A stretch of DNA of 64,000 nt from JAFGNB01 sp050304135 (lineage in GTDB: Bacteria; Fibrobacterota; Chitinivibrionia; Chitinivibrionales; Chitinispirillaceae). Position 1 is the stretch's first letter. Every line of letters begins with the position of its first letter. The position numbers and the translations under genes were made by a program. Below are positions 43,459 to 51,795 of this stretch, piece by piece. The stretch is taken from NCBI GenBank assembly GCA_050304135.1, contig JBNLDC010000009.1, positions 1 to 64,000 of the forward strand, written 5' to 3'. The notes below the pieces were generated by a model. It was not told the origin of the DNA and made no database searches. It was given only the letters and a program-made list of their open reading frames with translations.

Positions 43459-43577
43459 TTCCTGTTCAGGATTTCCCTATTCGGTCGTTGAGCGGAGTCG
43501 AAATGATCGATTCCTTACAAATTCGGGCACTTCGACTCCGCTTAGTGTCCGAATTTAACCTATTCTGAACAGGAACT
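43457..43577. mobile_element. Short inverted-repeat element (stop-codon element, copy 3)
   Basis: 121 bases bounded by AGTTCCTGTTCAGGATT and the reverse complement of AGTTCCTGTTCAGAATA (13 identical terminal bases). AAAT flanks both ends (43453-43456, 43578-43581). Taking out the element and one AAAT leaves CTT-AAA-TAA, so the ancestral stop was probably TAA and became TAG by insertion. Inside, TGAGCGGAGTCGAA and TTCGACTCCGCTTA form a second inverted pair. No open frame. Confidence 0.75.
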
Positions 43578-43657
43578 AAATAATCTTTTCTTTAAAAACA
43601 GGACTGCACCGGTTACCGAACAGTACAAAATATTTACCTACAATCAGTACCTTGTAG

Positions 43658-43692
43658 AAAAGGTGGTTTCTTTATAAAAAGAAGCCACCTTT
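43658..43692. terminator. Bidirectional terminator between the SLBB gene and gyrA
   Basis: AAAGGTGGTTTCTTT pairs with AAAGAAGCCACCTTT around a four-base loop (one G-T pair), flanked by A and T runs. It sits between convergent genes and can stop both transcripts. Confidence 0.88.
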
Positions 43693-43738
43693 CATGTAAT
43701 TGCAACGCTGTTCTTTAATAAAATGTGCGTTGGTTCAC

Positions 43739-46246
43739 CTATTCAGTTTTCGATTCCTGTTCCGGTTTCGTCGTATCCGGGGATTCTTCCTCGGTTGTTT
43801 CTTTTTCGGTGTTTTCTATTTCTTCCTGATAGCGTTCACAAAGAGAAATGTCAATTACTGAATCACTTTCATCAAGACTTATTACTTTTACGCCTTGTGT
43901 ATTTCTACCAATTACCGATATGCTGCTGATATCTGTCCGAATTATAATGCCATTTTTCGTGATAATTAATAAATCATATTCACCACTGATTCCTTTTAAA
44001 GCAACTACCTTACCATTTTTTTCGGTACTTTTAATATTAATAATACCTGAACCGCCGCGATTCGTTTTCCGGTAATCACCAACCGGTGTCCGTTTACCAT
44101 ATCCTTTTTCCGTAACACAGAGTACATCGTCATTTTCATTCACGATTATCATACCGATAACAGAATCGTCTTTCCGTAAGGTTATTCCTTTTACCCCTCT
44201 GGTGTTTCTCCCCAGTTCCCTGACGGCACTTTCATGAAACCGCACAGCCTGCCCAAGAAGGGTTCCAAGAATAATATCATTATCTCCATTGGTAAGTTTG
44301 CATTCTATGACACTATCTCCCTCATCAAGATGGAAGGCATTAATACCGTCACGCCGAATATTGGAATAGGAGGTGAGCGGCTGTTTGTTAATAATTCCTT
44401 TTTCGGTTGCCGCTATGATGAAATGTTCAGAATCAAATTCCTTGACAACAACAAAAGATGCAATTTTTTCATCAGGTCGAAGATTGATAAGATTGACGAT
44501 CGGTTTTCCTTTTGATTGTCGGGAAACTTCAGGTATCACATATACCTTTAACCAGTAACAACGTCCAGTATTGGTAAAAAACATAATGTAGGAATGAGTT
44601 GAGGCTACAAAAAGTGTGGAAATGAAATCATTCTCTTTGGATTCCATTCCCTTTACTCCCTTTCCTCCACGACCCTGGCTTCGGTAGGTTGAAACCGCGG
44701 TTCTTTTCACATACCCTTCGTGGGTCATGGTGATAACCATATCCTCTACAGCAATCATATCTTCAAGTACCACATCACCGGTTGCTTCCACAATTTCCGT
44801 CTTACGGGGGTCCGCGAACCGATTCTTTATTTCAGTCATCTCATCACTGATGATCTGCATCCGTAATTCTTTTCTTGCAAGGATTTCTGTCAATTGTTCG
44901 ATGAGTTTCAAAAGCTCATTATATTCATTCTCTATTTTATCTCTTTCAAGCGCCGTCAATCGTTGCAGGCGCATTTCAAGAATCGCCTTGGCCTGTACAT
45001 CCGTAAATTCGAAGCGCTCTTTCAACCGTGTGTGTGCCTCTTCTGTTGAAGAGGAGGATTTTATAATAGCGATAATTTCATCAATATTATCGATCGCTAT
45101 TTTCAAAGCTTCCAGAATATGAGCTCTATCCTGAGCTTTTTTCAGTTCAAATTCTGTTCTCCGTACAATAACCTCATGGCGATGATTTACAAAATGATGA
45201 ATCAGATCCTTAAGATTGAGCAGAACCGGCTGCAAATTTACCAATGCCAGATTAATTATCCCGAACGTTGTCTGCATTGTTGTAAATTTGAATAATTTAT
45301 TGAGAATTACTTCACCGAAATCATCTTTTTTTATTCCAATAACAACTCGCATACCACGACGATCAGATTCATCGTGAATATAGGAGATACCTTCAATGGT
45401 TTTATGACGGACAAGATCAGCTATTTTTTCGAGCAGTGTTGTTTTATTGACCATATACGGAATTTCCGTAATTATTATTTCCTCACGGTCATTGGCATTT
45501 CTAACAACTTCCGCCCTTGCTCTAACTATTACTTTTCCACGACCGGTTCGATATGCATCGTATATTCCATTTTTTCCATAAATAATACCACCGGTTGGGA
45601 AATCGGGGCCCGGAATAATGGCAAGCAGCTCTTCAATCGTTACATCGGGATTGGAAATATAGGCATTGATTCCGTCAATAACCTCACCGAGGTTATGGGG
45701 TGCCATATTGGTTGCCATACCAACTGCGATTCCCGTGGATCCATTTACCAGCAGAAAGGGTATTTTGGAAGGAAGAACAGACGGTTCCTTCATAGAATCA
45801 TCGTAGTTCGGTACGAAATCAACTGTATCTTTTTCAAGATCCAGTAACATTTCTTCCGCAAGTGCAGTCATCCGACACTCGGTATACCTCATTGCCGCCG
45901 GAGGATCACCATCGATTGAACCGAAATTTCCCTGTCCATTTACCATGGTATAGCGCATCGAGAAATCCTGCGCCATACGAACGAGTGAATCATATACTGC
46001 ACTGTCACCATGAGGATGATATTTTCCAATTACATCACCAACCACTCTGGCACTTTTCTTCGGTGGTTTATTATGTTCAAGATTGAGTTCATTCATTCCG
46101 AATAGAACACGACGATGTACCGGTTTCAAACCGTCCCGGACATCGGGCAATGCTCTTGATGTAATCATGCTCATCGAGTAATCGAGGTACGATTTCTGCA
46201 TTTCGTCTTCGATAAAGACATGCTTCAGCTGGTCGTTTTCAATCAT
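43739..46246 (-). CDS. gyrA: DNA gyrase subunit A
   Basis: 835 residues from ATG at 46246, preceded by AAAGGTGAG; a GTG three codons earlier lies within that site. The winged-helix/tower part begins SYLDYSMSMITSRALPDVRDG, has the quinolone region HPHGDSAVYD with Ser and Asp at the susceptible-type positions, the catalytic Tyr in MRYTECRM, and a C-terminal beta-pinwheel with the GyrA box QGRGGKG. An acidic C-terminal tail follows. The gene overlaps the end of surE by eight bases, making gyrB-surE-gyrA one unit. Confidence 0.97.
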   Translation of the reverse strand: MIENDQLKHVFIEDEMQKSYLDYSMSMITSRALPDVRDGLKPVHRRVLFGMNELNLEHNKPPKKSARVVGDVIGKYHPHGDSAVYDSLVRMAQDFSMRYTMVNGQGNFGSIDGDPPAAMRYTECRMTALAEEMLLDLEKDTVDFVPNYDDSMKEPSVLPSKIPFLLVNGSTGIAVGMATNMAPHNLGEVIDGINAYISNPDVTIEELLAIIPGPDFPTGGIIYGKNGIYDAYRTGRGKVIVRARAEVVRNANDREEIIITEIPYMVNKTTLLEKIADLVRHKTIEGISYIHDESDRRGMRVVIGIKKDDFGEVILNKLFKFTTMQTTFGIINLALVNLQPVLLNLKDLIHHFVNHRHEVIVRRTEFELKKAQDRAHILEALKIAIDNIDEIIAIIKSSSSTEEAHTRLKERFEFTDVQAKAILEMRLQRLTALERDKIENEYNELLKLIEQLTEILARKELRMQIISDEMTEIKNRFADPRKTEIVEATGDVVLEDMIAVEDMVITMTHEGYVKRTAVSTYRSQGRGGKGVKGMESKENDFISTLFVASTHSYIMFFTNTGRCYWLKVYVIPEVSRQSKGKPIVNLINLRPDEKIASFVVVKEFDSEHFIIAATEKGIINKQPLTSYSNIRRDGINAFHLDEGDSVIECKLTNGDNDIILGTLLGQAVRFHESAVRELGRNTRGVKGITLRKDDSVIGMIIVNENDDVLCVTEKGYGKRTPVGDYRKTNRGGSGIINIKSTEKNGKVVALKGISGEYDLLIITKNGIIIRTDISSISVIGRNTQGVKVISLDESDSVIDISLCERYQEEIENTEKETTEEESPDTTKPEQESKTE

Positions 46247-47030
46247 AGTACTCACCTTTTATGGAAAATACGCCTTCTAATTCCTTAAGCGCAGTGTAAT
46301 ATTCATAGGAGGTTGAATCAAACGAATGAGGCGTAATGGTTATGTATCTATCAAGAAGTGCCCGTGAATCATACTCATTCGAAGATTCAATATTCACCTT
46401 TTCACCAAAGATACGATAACCATCCGCATCTTCAGAGGTGACACTTTTATAATTATCCTGAAAATAGGCCATACTCTGACGGGTGAATTTTATTCCGTTG
46501 ACAGTATCAGGCGCAACAGGAGGAAAATTGATATTAAAATACACTTTATCATCATTAACCACCGACGGAGCATTAATACATCTGATAATTTCGGGTACGA
46601 ACTTCAAATAGGCTTCCGCATATTCCTGAGCTTCACTGCAAAGTGAGAAAGCGAAACTTCTGATTCTCCAGAATGCACCTTCTCGCGCTCCTGCTACCGT
46701 TCCAGAATAATACGAGGATATTCCGGAATTTTCACCGAAATTGAGACCGGAAATAATCAGATCAGGGTACTTCGGCAGTAACTGACTGATTGCAAATTTT
46801 ACGCAGTCAGCCGGTGAACCGGTGAGTGAATAGAGATTTTCAGCAAAACCATCGGTGTGTCTGGTAACATAAAGTGTCTGATGAAACGTAAAGGAATGAC
46901 CGACCCCGCTCTGCTCTATATGCGGTGCTACAATTATGACATTATAATCTTTTCGAAGAACATTATACAACAGTTCAAGCCCTTGTGCGGCTACACCATC
47001 GTCATTTGTCAACAAAACGGTTTTCTTCAT
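46239..47030 (-). CDS. surE: 5'/3'-nucleotidase SurE
   Basis: 263 residues. Metal-site Asp pair in LLTNDDG (residues 8-10), Ser in QSGVGHSFT, LTGSPADCVKFA, and the Asn in ISGLNFGEN, all SurE signatures. It dephosphorylates nucleoside monophosphates and is linked to stationary-phase survival in other bacteria. It begins one base after the gyrB stop and overlaps gyrA by eight bases, so it is embedded in the gyrase operon, an uncommon place. Confidence 0.95.
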   Translation of the reverse strand: MKKTVLLTNDDGVAAQGLELLYNVLRKDYNVIIVAPHIEQSGVGHSFTFHQTLYVTRHTDGFAENLYSLTGSPADCVKFAISQLLPKYPDLIISGLNFGENSGISSYYSGTVAGAREGAFWRIRSFAFSLCSEAQEYAEAYLKFVPEIIRCINAPSVVNDDKVYFNINFPPVAPDTVNGIKFTRQSMAYFQDNYKSVTSEDADGYRIFGEKVNIESSNEYDSRALLDRYITITPHSFDSTSYEYYTALKELEGVFSIKGEYYD

Positions 47031-47031
47031 A

Positions 47032-48948
47032 TCAGATATCTAAGTTCTGCACTTTTGTTGCGTTCGCCTCAATAAATTTTCTTCTGGGTTCAACCTCTTC
47101 ACCCATAAGCATAGTAAAAATCCGGTCTGCTTCAACAAAATCTTCAAGTTTTACCTGCAGTAATTTTCTAGATTCCGGATTCATGGTTGTTTCTGCAAGT
47201 TGATCCGGATTCATTTCTCCAAGACCTTTGTACCGTTGAAGGGAAACATTTCTTTTTTCACTCCATTCCACCAGAATTGAATCCTTTTCCTCATCGTTGA
47301 AGGCGTATTTTTCCTCTTTTCCCCTTTTAAGTTTGTACAGGGGAGGTTGAGCTATATAGACATTTCCATTTTCGATAAGACTTCGCATATGCCTGAACAG
47401 GAACGTCAGCAGCAGTGTTCGTATATGTGAACCATCAACATCGGCATCAGTCATAATAATTATTTTTTGATACCGCAGTTTTTCGATAGAAAATCCATCT
47501 TCTTCTTCACTGTTCCCGAAACCGGTTCCAAGCGCCTGCACAATTATCTGAATTTCCTCATGAGATATAATCTTATCGATACGTGCTTTTTCAACATTGA
47601 GTATCTTTCCTTTCAGCGGCAGAATGGCCTGAAATTTTCTATCACGGCCCATTTTCGCACTCCCACCGGCACTGTCTCCCTCAACAATGAAAATTTCGCA
47701 CTTCTGAGGATCTTTTTCCTGACAATCAGCCAGTTTTCCGGGAAGTCCACCTCCATCCATTACGGATTTTCTTCGTGCAAGCTGGCGTGCTTTTCTTGCC
47801 GCTTCACGGGCTATTGCAGAATTGACACATTTATCAATTATTTTTTTCGCGATCGCGGGATTTTCCTCTAGAAATGTATTCAACATTTCAAATACCGAAG
47901 CCTCGACAATTCCGAGAATACTGGAATTCCCTAGTTTCGCTTTAGTCTGACCTTCAAATTGAGGATTGGAAAGTTTAACACTGACGACCGCAGTTAAACC
48001 TTCACGAAGATCTTCACCGCGCATTTCAACTTTGTTGTTTTTAAGAAGATTATTCTGAGAGATATAACTGTTAATCGCCCTGGTAAGTCCTTTTTTAAAA
48101 CCGGAAAGATGTGTACCTCCGTCAACGGTATTTATATTATTTGCAAACGAAAAAATGTTTTCAGCATAGGAATCATTATATTGCAATGCTATCTCTATTT
48201 CAGTATCTTCCTTCTGTTGGGTAAAACAGATGGGATCGGTATGCAATGGAACACGGTTTTCATCCAGAAATGATATAAACGATACAAGCCCGCCGGGGTA
48301 ACAGAATTCATGAATTTTTCCTTCGCTTCTCTCGTCGGCAATTGAAATGGTGATACCTTTATTCAGAAAAGCGAGTTCACGCAGCCTTTTTGATAAAATA
48401 TCAAAGCTGTATTCACTTATCTCAAAAACCTGATCATCGGGTAAAAAGGTTATTTTTGTTCCGCGTTTATCCGTTGGTCCGATATTTTTAAGTTCAGACT
48501 GGGGAAATCCACGAATAAAATCCATTGAGAATATTTTACCGTCCCGGTATACTTCCGCTTTTAAAAATTTTGATAATGCATTTACACATGAAACTCCGAC
48601 TCCGTGAAGACCACCGGAAACTTTATAAGAAGAATTATCAAATTTTCCTCCGGCATGCAGGGTAGTAAGCACAAGTTGCAATGCCGACATATTCTCTTCC
48701 TCATGAAAATCGACGGGTATTCCTCTGCCGTTATCAATTACCGTAATCGAATTGTCGGAATGTATCGTAACGGAAATTGTATCGCAGTAACCTGCCAGAG
48801 ATTCATCTATTGAGTTATCCACCACTTCATACACAAGATGATGCAATCCAGCTGAACCGGTGCTGCCGATATACATAGCAGGTCTTTTTCGGACAGCATC
48901 AAGACCTTTGAGCGTTTTAATACTATTGGCTGAATAATCCTGATTCAT
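47032..48948 (-). CDS. gyrB: DNA gyrase subunit B
   Basis: 638 residues, the common short form without the large insert of proteobacterial GyrB. GHKL ATP site: EVVDNSIDE, DNGRGIP, GGLHGVGVS. The Toprim part has EGDSAGGSAK and DADVDGSHIRTLLLT; the end is YKGLGEMNPDQLAETTM. Forms the A2B2 supercoiling enzyme with the gyrA product. It lies 18 bases after the dciA-like gene on the same strand. Confidence 0.97.
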   Translation of the reverse strand: MNQDYSANSIKTLKGLDAVRKRPAMYIGSTGSAGLHHLVYEVVDNSIDESLAGYCDTISVTIHSDNSITVIDNGRGIPVDFHEEENMSALQLVLTTLHAGGKFDNSSYKVSGGLHGVGVSCVNALSKFLKAEVYRDGKIFSMDFIRGFPQSELKNIGPTDKRGTKITFLPDDQVFEISEYSFDILSKRLRELAFLNKGITISIADERSEGKIHEFCYPGGLVSFISFLDENRVPLHTDPICFTQQKEDTEIEIALQYNDSYAENIFSFANNINTVDGGTHLSGFKKGLTRAINSYISQNNLLKNNKVEMRGEDLREGLTAVVSVKLSNPQFEGQTKAKLGNSSILGIVEASVFEMLNTFLEENPAIAKKIIDKCVNSAIAREAARKARQLARRKSVMDGGGLPGKLADCQEKDPQKCEIFIVEGDSAGGSAKMGRDRKFQAILPLKGKILNVEKARIDKIISHEEIQIIVQALGTGFGNSEEEDGFSIEKLRYQKIIIMTDADVDGSHIRTLLLTFLFRHMRSLIENGNVYIAQPPLYKLKRGKEEKYAFNDEEKDSILVEWSEKRNVSLQRYKGLGEMNPDQLAETTMNPESRKLLQVKLEDFVEADRIFTMLMGEEVEPRRKFIEANATKVQNLDI

Positions 48949-48966
48949 AATTACACCATCTACCCG

Positions 48967-49260
48967 TTAAAGAAAAACAATATCAGTAATCGAATGACAA
49001 TCGGTAGTTGAACCGATTTTGGATAAAATATTCTTTTTTAAAAAACTCAATTCCTGTCTCCAGGAAGCAGAAGAAACTTTTACATACAAAATTCCATTTT
49101 CAACATTTTCACAATAACTTACCGACGCTACTGAATCACCTACTATTTCTTTCCAATGAGTGATAACTGAAAACTCTTTGCATGAAGAAAGGTATCCTTT
49201 AGATGATAAAAATGAATTGAGTATAGAATTGAGTTTTTCAGGAGAAGCCATAACAATCAT
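48967..49260 (-). CDS. DciA-like (DUF721) helicase-operator protein
   Basis: 97 residues. ITHWKEIVGDSVASVSYC, GILYVKVSSASWRQELSFLK is the DUF721 core, seen in DciA, which loads the replicative helicase DnaB in bacteria without DnaC or DnaI. This is supported by the gene order dnaN-recF-DUF721-gyrB. The start ATG at 49260 overlaps the recF stop (TAATG); a second ATG three codons on is possible. Confidence 0.87.
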   Translation of the reverse strand: MIVMASPEKLNSILNSFLSSKGYLSSCKEFSVITHWKEIVGDSVASVSYCENVENGILYVKVSSASWRQELSFLKKNILSKIGSTTDCHSITDIVFL

Positions 49261-50342
49261 TAAAAAAATTCAGGTATATCCACTTTGACACAGTCTTCTT
49301 TATTTGAAAGCCTTCCAAGTGGTGTACCGATAAAAACCTGTCCTCTGTTTTTTACAAGAGAAATAAAACGCTCAAGTCGATACGTATCCAGTTCAGAAAC
49401 GGTATCATCAACGATGAAAATACTCCGATTTTTCTGTTGTTCTTCCAAAGAAAAACTTGAAGACAGTTTCATGGAAAGAGATAATGTTCTACATTGACCT
49501 TGTGATGCATATTTTCTGGAAATTTTTTCATTAAGAAATATTTTAAGGTCTTCCCGATGTGGACCAAATGTAGAAAAACCCGCATCTATATCCTTTTTTC
49601 TAATAGCAGCCAGTTTATCATAAAATACATTTTTACACGTATCTTTACTATATTTACGCGCATCTAAAACCGAATCATATTCAATTTTCACTTGATCCGA
49701 ATTATCGGCTATTTCATGATACACCCTTAAAAAAAAGCGATTTAATTGATCGATAAGAGAAAAACGCAAAAAAACCAGTTCGCTTCCTAATTCAGCCAGC
49801 TTTTCATCATAAACATCACATTGAATTTTATCAAAATTATTGCTCCGTAAAAGAATATTTCTCCTTTGAAGATAAAATCGATAACTTACAAGGTTGCGAA
49901 GGTATGCACCGCTACTGAAACTGCCGAAAAGGTCAATAAATTTTCTTCTGTTTTCAGGACCTCCGGTAATAAGTAGAATATCCTCTGAACTGAAAGAAAT
50001 AATAGTTCTGTTGCCAAACCAATCAAGTAATGAGTCCTTTTTACTACCATTTAAAAGAAGAGAAATCTTTTTTTCTCTGCTGTAGCCAATACCTACACCA
50101 AGAGATGAATTATTACCGGAAAACTCTCCCTCAACAAAAAAGTTAGATTCCTTAAAATTGATCATTTCCAAACGAGTGGACTTCCTCTGAGATTTTCCTG
50201 TACACAGCAGATAAATAGACTCAAGCAGATTGGTTTTTCCTATGCCATTCCTTCCCTCAATTACTATAAGTGAATCCGGAAAATCAAAACTTACCTCTTT
50301 AAAGTTCCTGAAATTGAGAAGTTTTAAAAATTTTATAAACAT
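49260..50342 (-). CDS. recF: DNA replication and repair protein RecF
   Basis: 360 residues. Walker A EGRNGIGKTNLLE (about 30-42), opening FLKLLNFRNFKE, signature SQGQCRTLSLSMKL and Walker B IFIVDDTVSELD. SMC-like ATPase that helps load RecA at gaps. Starts about 140 bases after dnaN, with the AT-rich hairpin at 50360-50392 between. Confidence 0.95.
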   Translation of the reverse strand: MFIKFLKLLNFRNFKEVSFDFPDSLIVIEGRNGIGKTNLLESIYLLCTGKSQRKSTRLEMINFKESNFFVEGEFSGNNSSLGVGIGYSREKKISLLLNGSKKDSLLDWFGNRTIISFSSEDILLITGGPENRRKFIDLFGSFSSGAYLRNLVSYRFYLQRRNILLRSNNFDKIQCDVYDEKLAELGSELVFLRFSLIDQLNRFFLRVYHEIADNSDQVKIEYDSVLDARKYSKDTCKNVFYDKLAAIRKKDIDAGFSTFGPHREDLKIFLNEKISRKYASQGQCRTLSLSMKLSSSFSLEEQQKNRSIFIVDDTVSELDTYRLERFISLVKNRGQVFIGTPLGRLSNKEDCVKVDIPEFF

Positions 50343-50359
50343 TCATTAATCTCAAAAAA

Positions 50360-50392
50360 TATGCATTTTTCAAATATATTGAAAAATGCATA
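50360..50392. repeat. Perfect 14-base hairpin between dnaN and recF
   Basis: TATGCATTTTTCAA and TTGAAAAATGCATA form perfect arms with ATATA between. On the minus strand six T follow, so it resembles a weak terminator/attenuator 18 bases before the recF start. Its high AT content makes strong termination doubtful; a protein-binding site is the alternative. Confidence 0.7.
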
Positions 50393-50485
50393 AATATTAA
50401 CTATTTAATATATAATATTTTTAAAATTGTTTTATTAATCTTCACATTGCTTTCATTAATTCAAATACTACCAGATTGACCTTTT

Positions 50486-51622
50486 TTACATTTCATCAAG
50501 AATTCTCAAAGGCATAATAAGAAAAAGATCTTCACTTTCCGCCTTTTTATCCTCTGAATAATGCGGATAAAGAAGACAGGCGCTGATCTGAGTATTCATC
50601 TCCAGAAGGATTTTATCGGTTTTGATAATATCGAGAATTTCAAGAAAATACTGACTATTAAAACCGATAGTATGATTATCATTCTCATATTCCACCGGTA
50701 TTTCTTCCCGTGCCTCGCCACCAATATCTCTGTTCAGAACAACAATTTCAAGATTATTAAAGGAAAACGAAAATTTTATAAGATGAGTTTTCTGATTTGA
50801 AAGAACTGAAACCCGTTTTACCGCAACTTGCAAATCGCTTTTTTTAATAACTGCTTTTTTGGGATTATTCTTTGGAATAACTTTTGAATAATCAGGATAC
50901 GACCCTTCAAGCAGTTTGGAATACATGCTGAAATGAGATGTTGAGAATACAATATATTTTTCTCCAACCGAAACAGAGACTTCTTCATCAGTTTTTGCAT
51001 CAATAATTTTATGAAGATTGAGCAAACTCTTTGGAGAAAGCACACATGATGTTGCAGCATCAACCGTATGTAGTGTCGGTATAAACGAACTTCCCAAACG
51101 ATGACCATCTGTCGAGACCATTCCCATTCTATTTTCGCCAATTTCAAAAAACACACCGCAAAGAATTGCTCTGGACTCATCTTTTGCCGCTGCAAAACTG
51201 CTCTTGATAATCAAATCTTTAAGAGAAAGTGAAGATGCTTTGAATGATGATAAACCGTTCTCATCAGGAAAACCCGGGAAATCTCTGACATCTGAAACTG
51301 CTATTTTGCATGAAAAACCCTTTTCACACTTTATACAAAGTACATTTTCAATCACTTCAAGTGAAACCACACCGTCGGGCAACTCTCTGACTATTTCAAA
51401 AAATTTTCTCGCATTAACAGTAATATCAAAAAAATCATTTCCTTGAGCAGAAGAAAAAACGCGCAAAAAATGATCTAGATCAGTTACCGAAACCTCGAGC
51501 ACATTTTCAGAAAAACAGAGACGGAAATTTGATAACACCTGCAGAGAACTTTTAAAAGGAATTATTGGAAAAGATTTCTGAAGTAATTCAAACAATTCCT
51601 TTTTGTTGATAGATAAAGGCAT
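50486..51622 (-). CDS. dnaN: DNA polymerase III sliding clamp (beta)
   Basis: 378 residues, the normal length for three clamp domains. Typical stretches include FELLQKSFPIIPFKSSL, DGHRLGSS, LLEGSYPDYSKVIP and the C-terminal LIMPLRI ending. AGGAG lies before the ATG at 51622. It follows dnaA on the same strand after 173 bases. Confidence 0.95.
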   Translation of the reverse strand: MPLSINKKELFELLQKSFPIIPFKSSLQVLSNFRLCFSENVLEVSVTDLDHFLRVFSSAQGNDFFDITVNARKFFEIVRELPDGVVSLEVIENVLCIKCEKGFSCKIAVSDVRDFPGFPDENGLSSFKASSLSLKDLIIKSSFAAAKDESRAILCGVFFEIGENRMGMVSTDGHRLGSSFIPTLHTVDAATSCVLSPKSLLNLHKIIDAKTDEEVSVSVGEKYIVFSTSHFSMYSKLLEGSYPDYSKVIPKNNPKKAVIKKSDLQVAVKRVSVLSNQKTHLIKFSFSFNNLEIVVLNRDIGGEAREEIPVEYENDNHTIGFNSQYFLEILDIIKTDKILLEMNTQISACLLYPHYSEDKKAESEDLFLIMPLRILDEM

Positions 51623-51795
51623 TTATTACTCCTTTATTAAATAAATAATAATCAAAATAGGGGTGTGGATAACGGTTAATTATTTACAAGTCATTGATAT
51701 TAGAAAAAATAAAGTGTTAATAAAAAAATAAGAAAAAAAGGATAACATTGTAATAAACAATGAAAAAGCGTTATTAAAAAATAATTAACAAAAAT
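51623..51795. promoter_or_regulatory. Candidate chromosomal origin (oriC) between dnaA and dnaN
   Basis: 173 very AT-rich bases between dnaN and dnaA. They contain a perfect DnaA box TGTGGATAA at 51664-51672, a partial one (AAGGATAAC near 51738), long A/T runs suitable for unwinding and a small inverted repeat CATTGT/ACAATG near 51744. The start of the purine-rich plus-strand tract to its right fits a replication origin here. Only one perfect box is present, fewer than typical, so initiation elsewhere remains possible. Confidence 0.55.
51664..51672 (-). promoter_or_regulatory. DnaA box
   Basis: TGTGGATAA, the exact reverse complement of the consensus TTATCCACA, in the dnaN-dnaA gap. A one-mismatch form TGTTGATAA occurs upstream of parA at 59418-59426. 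Confidence 0.75.
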
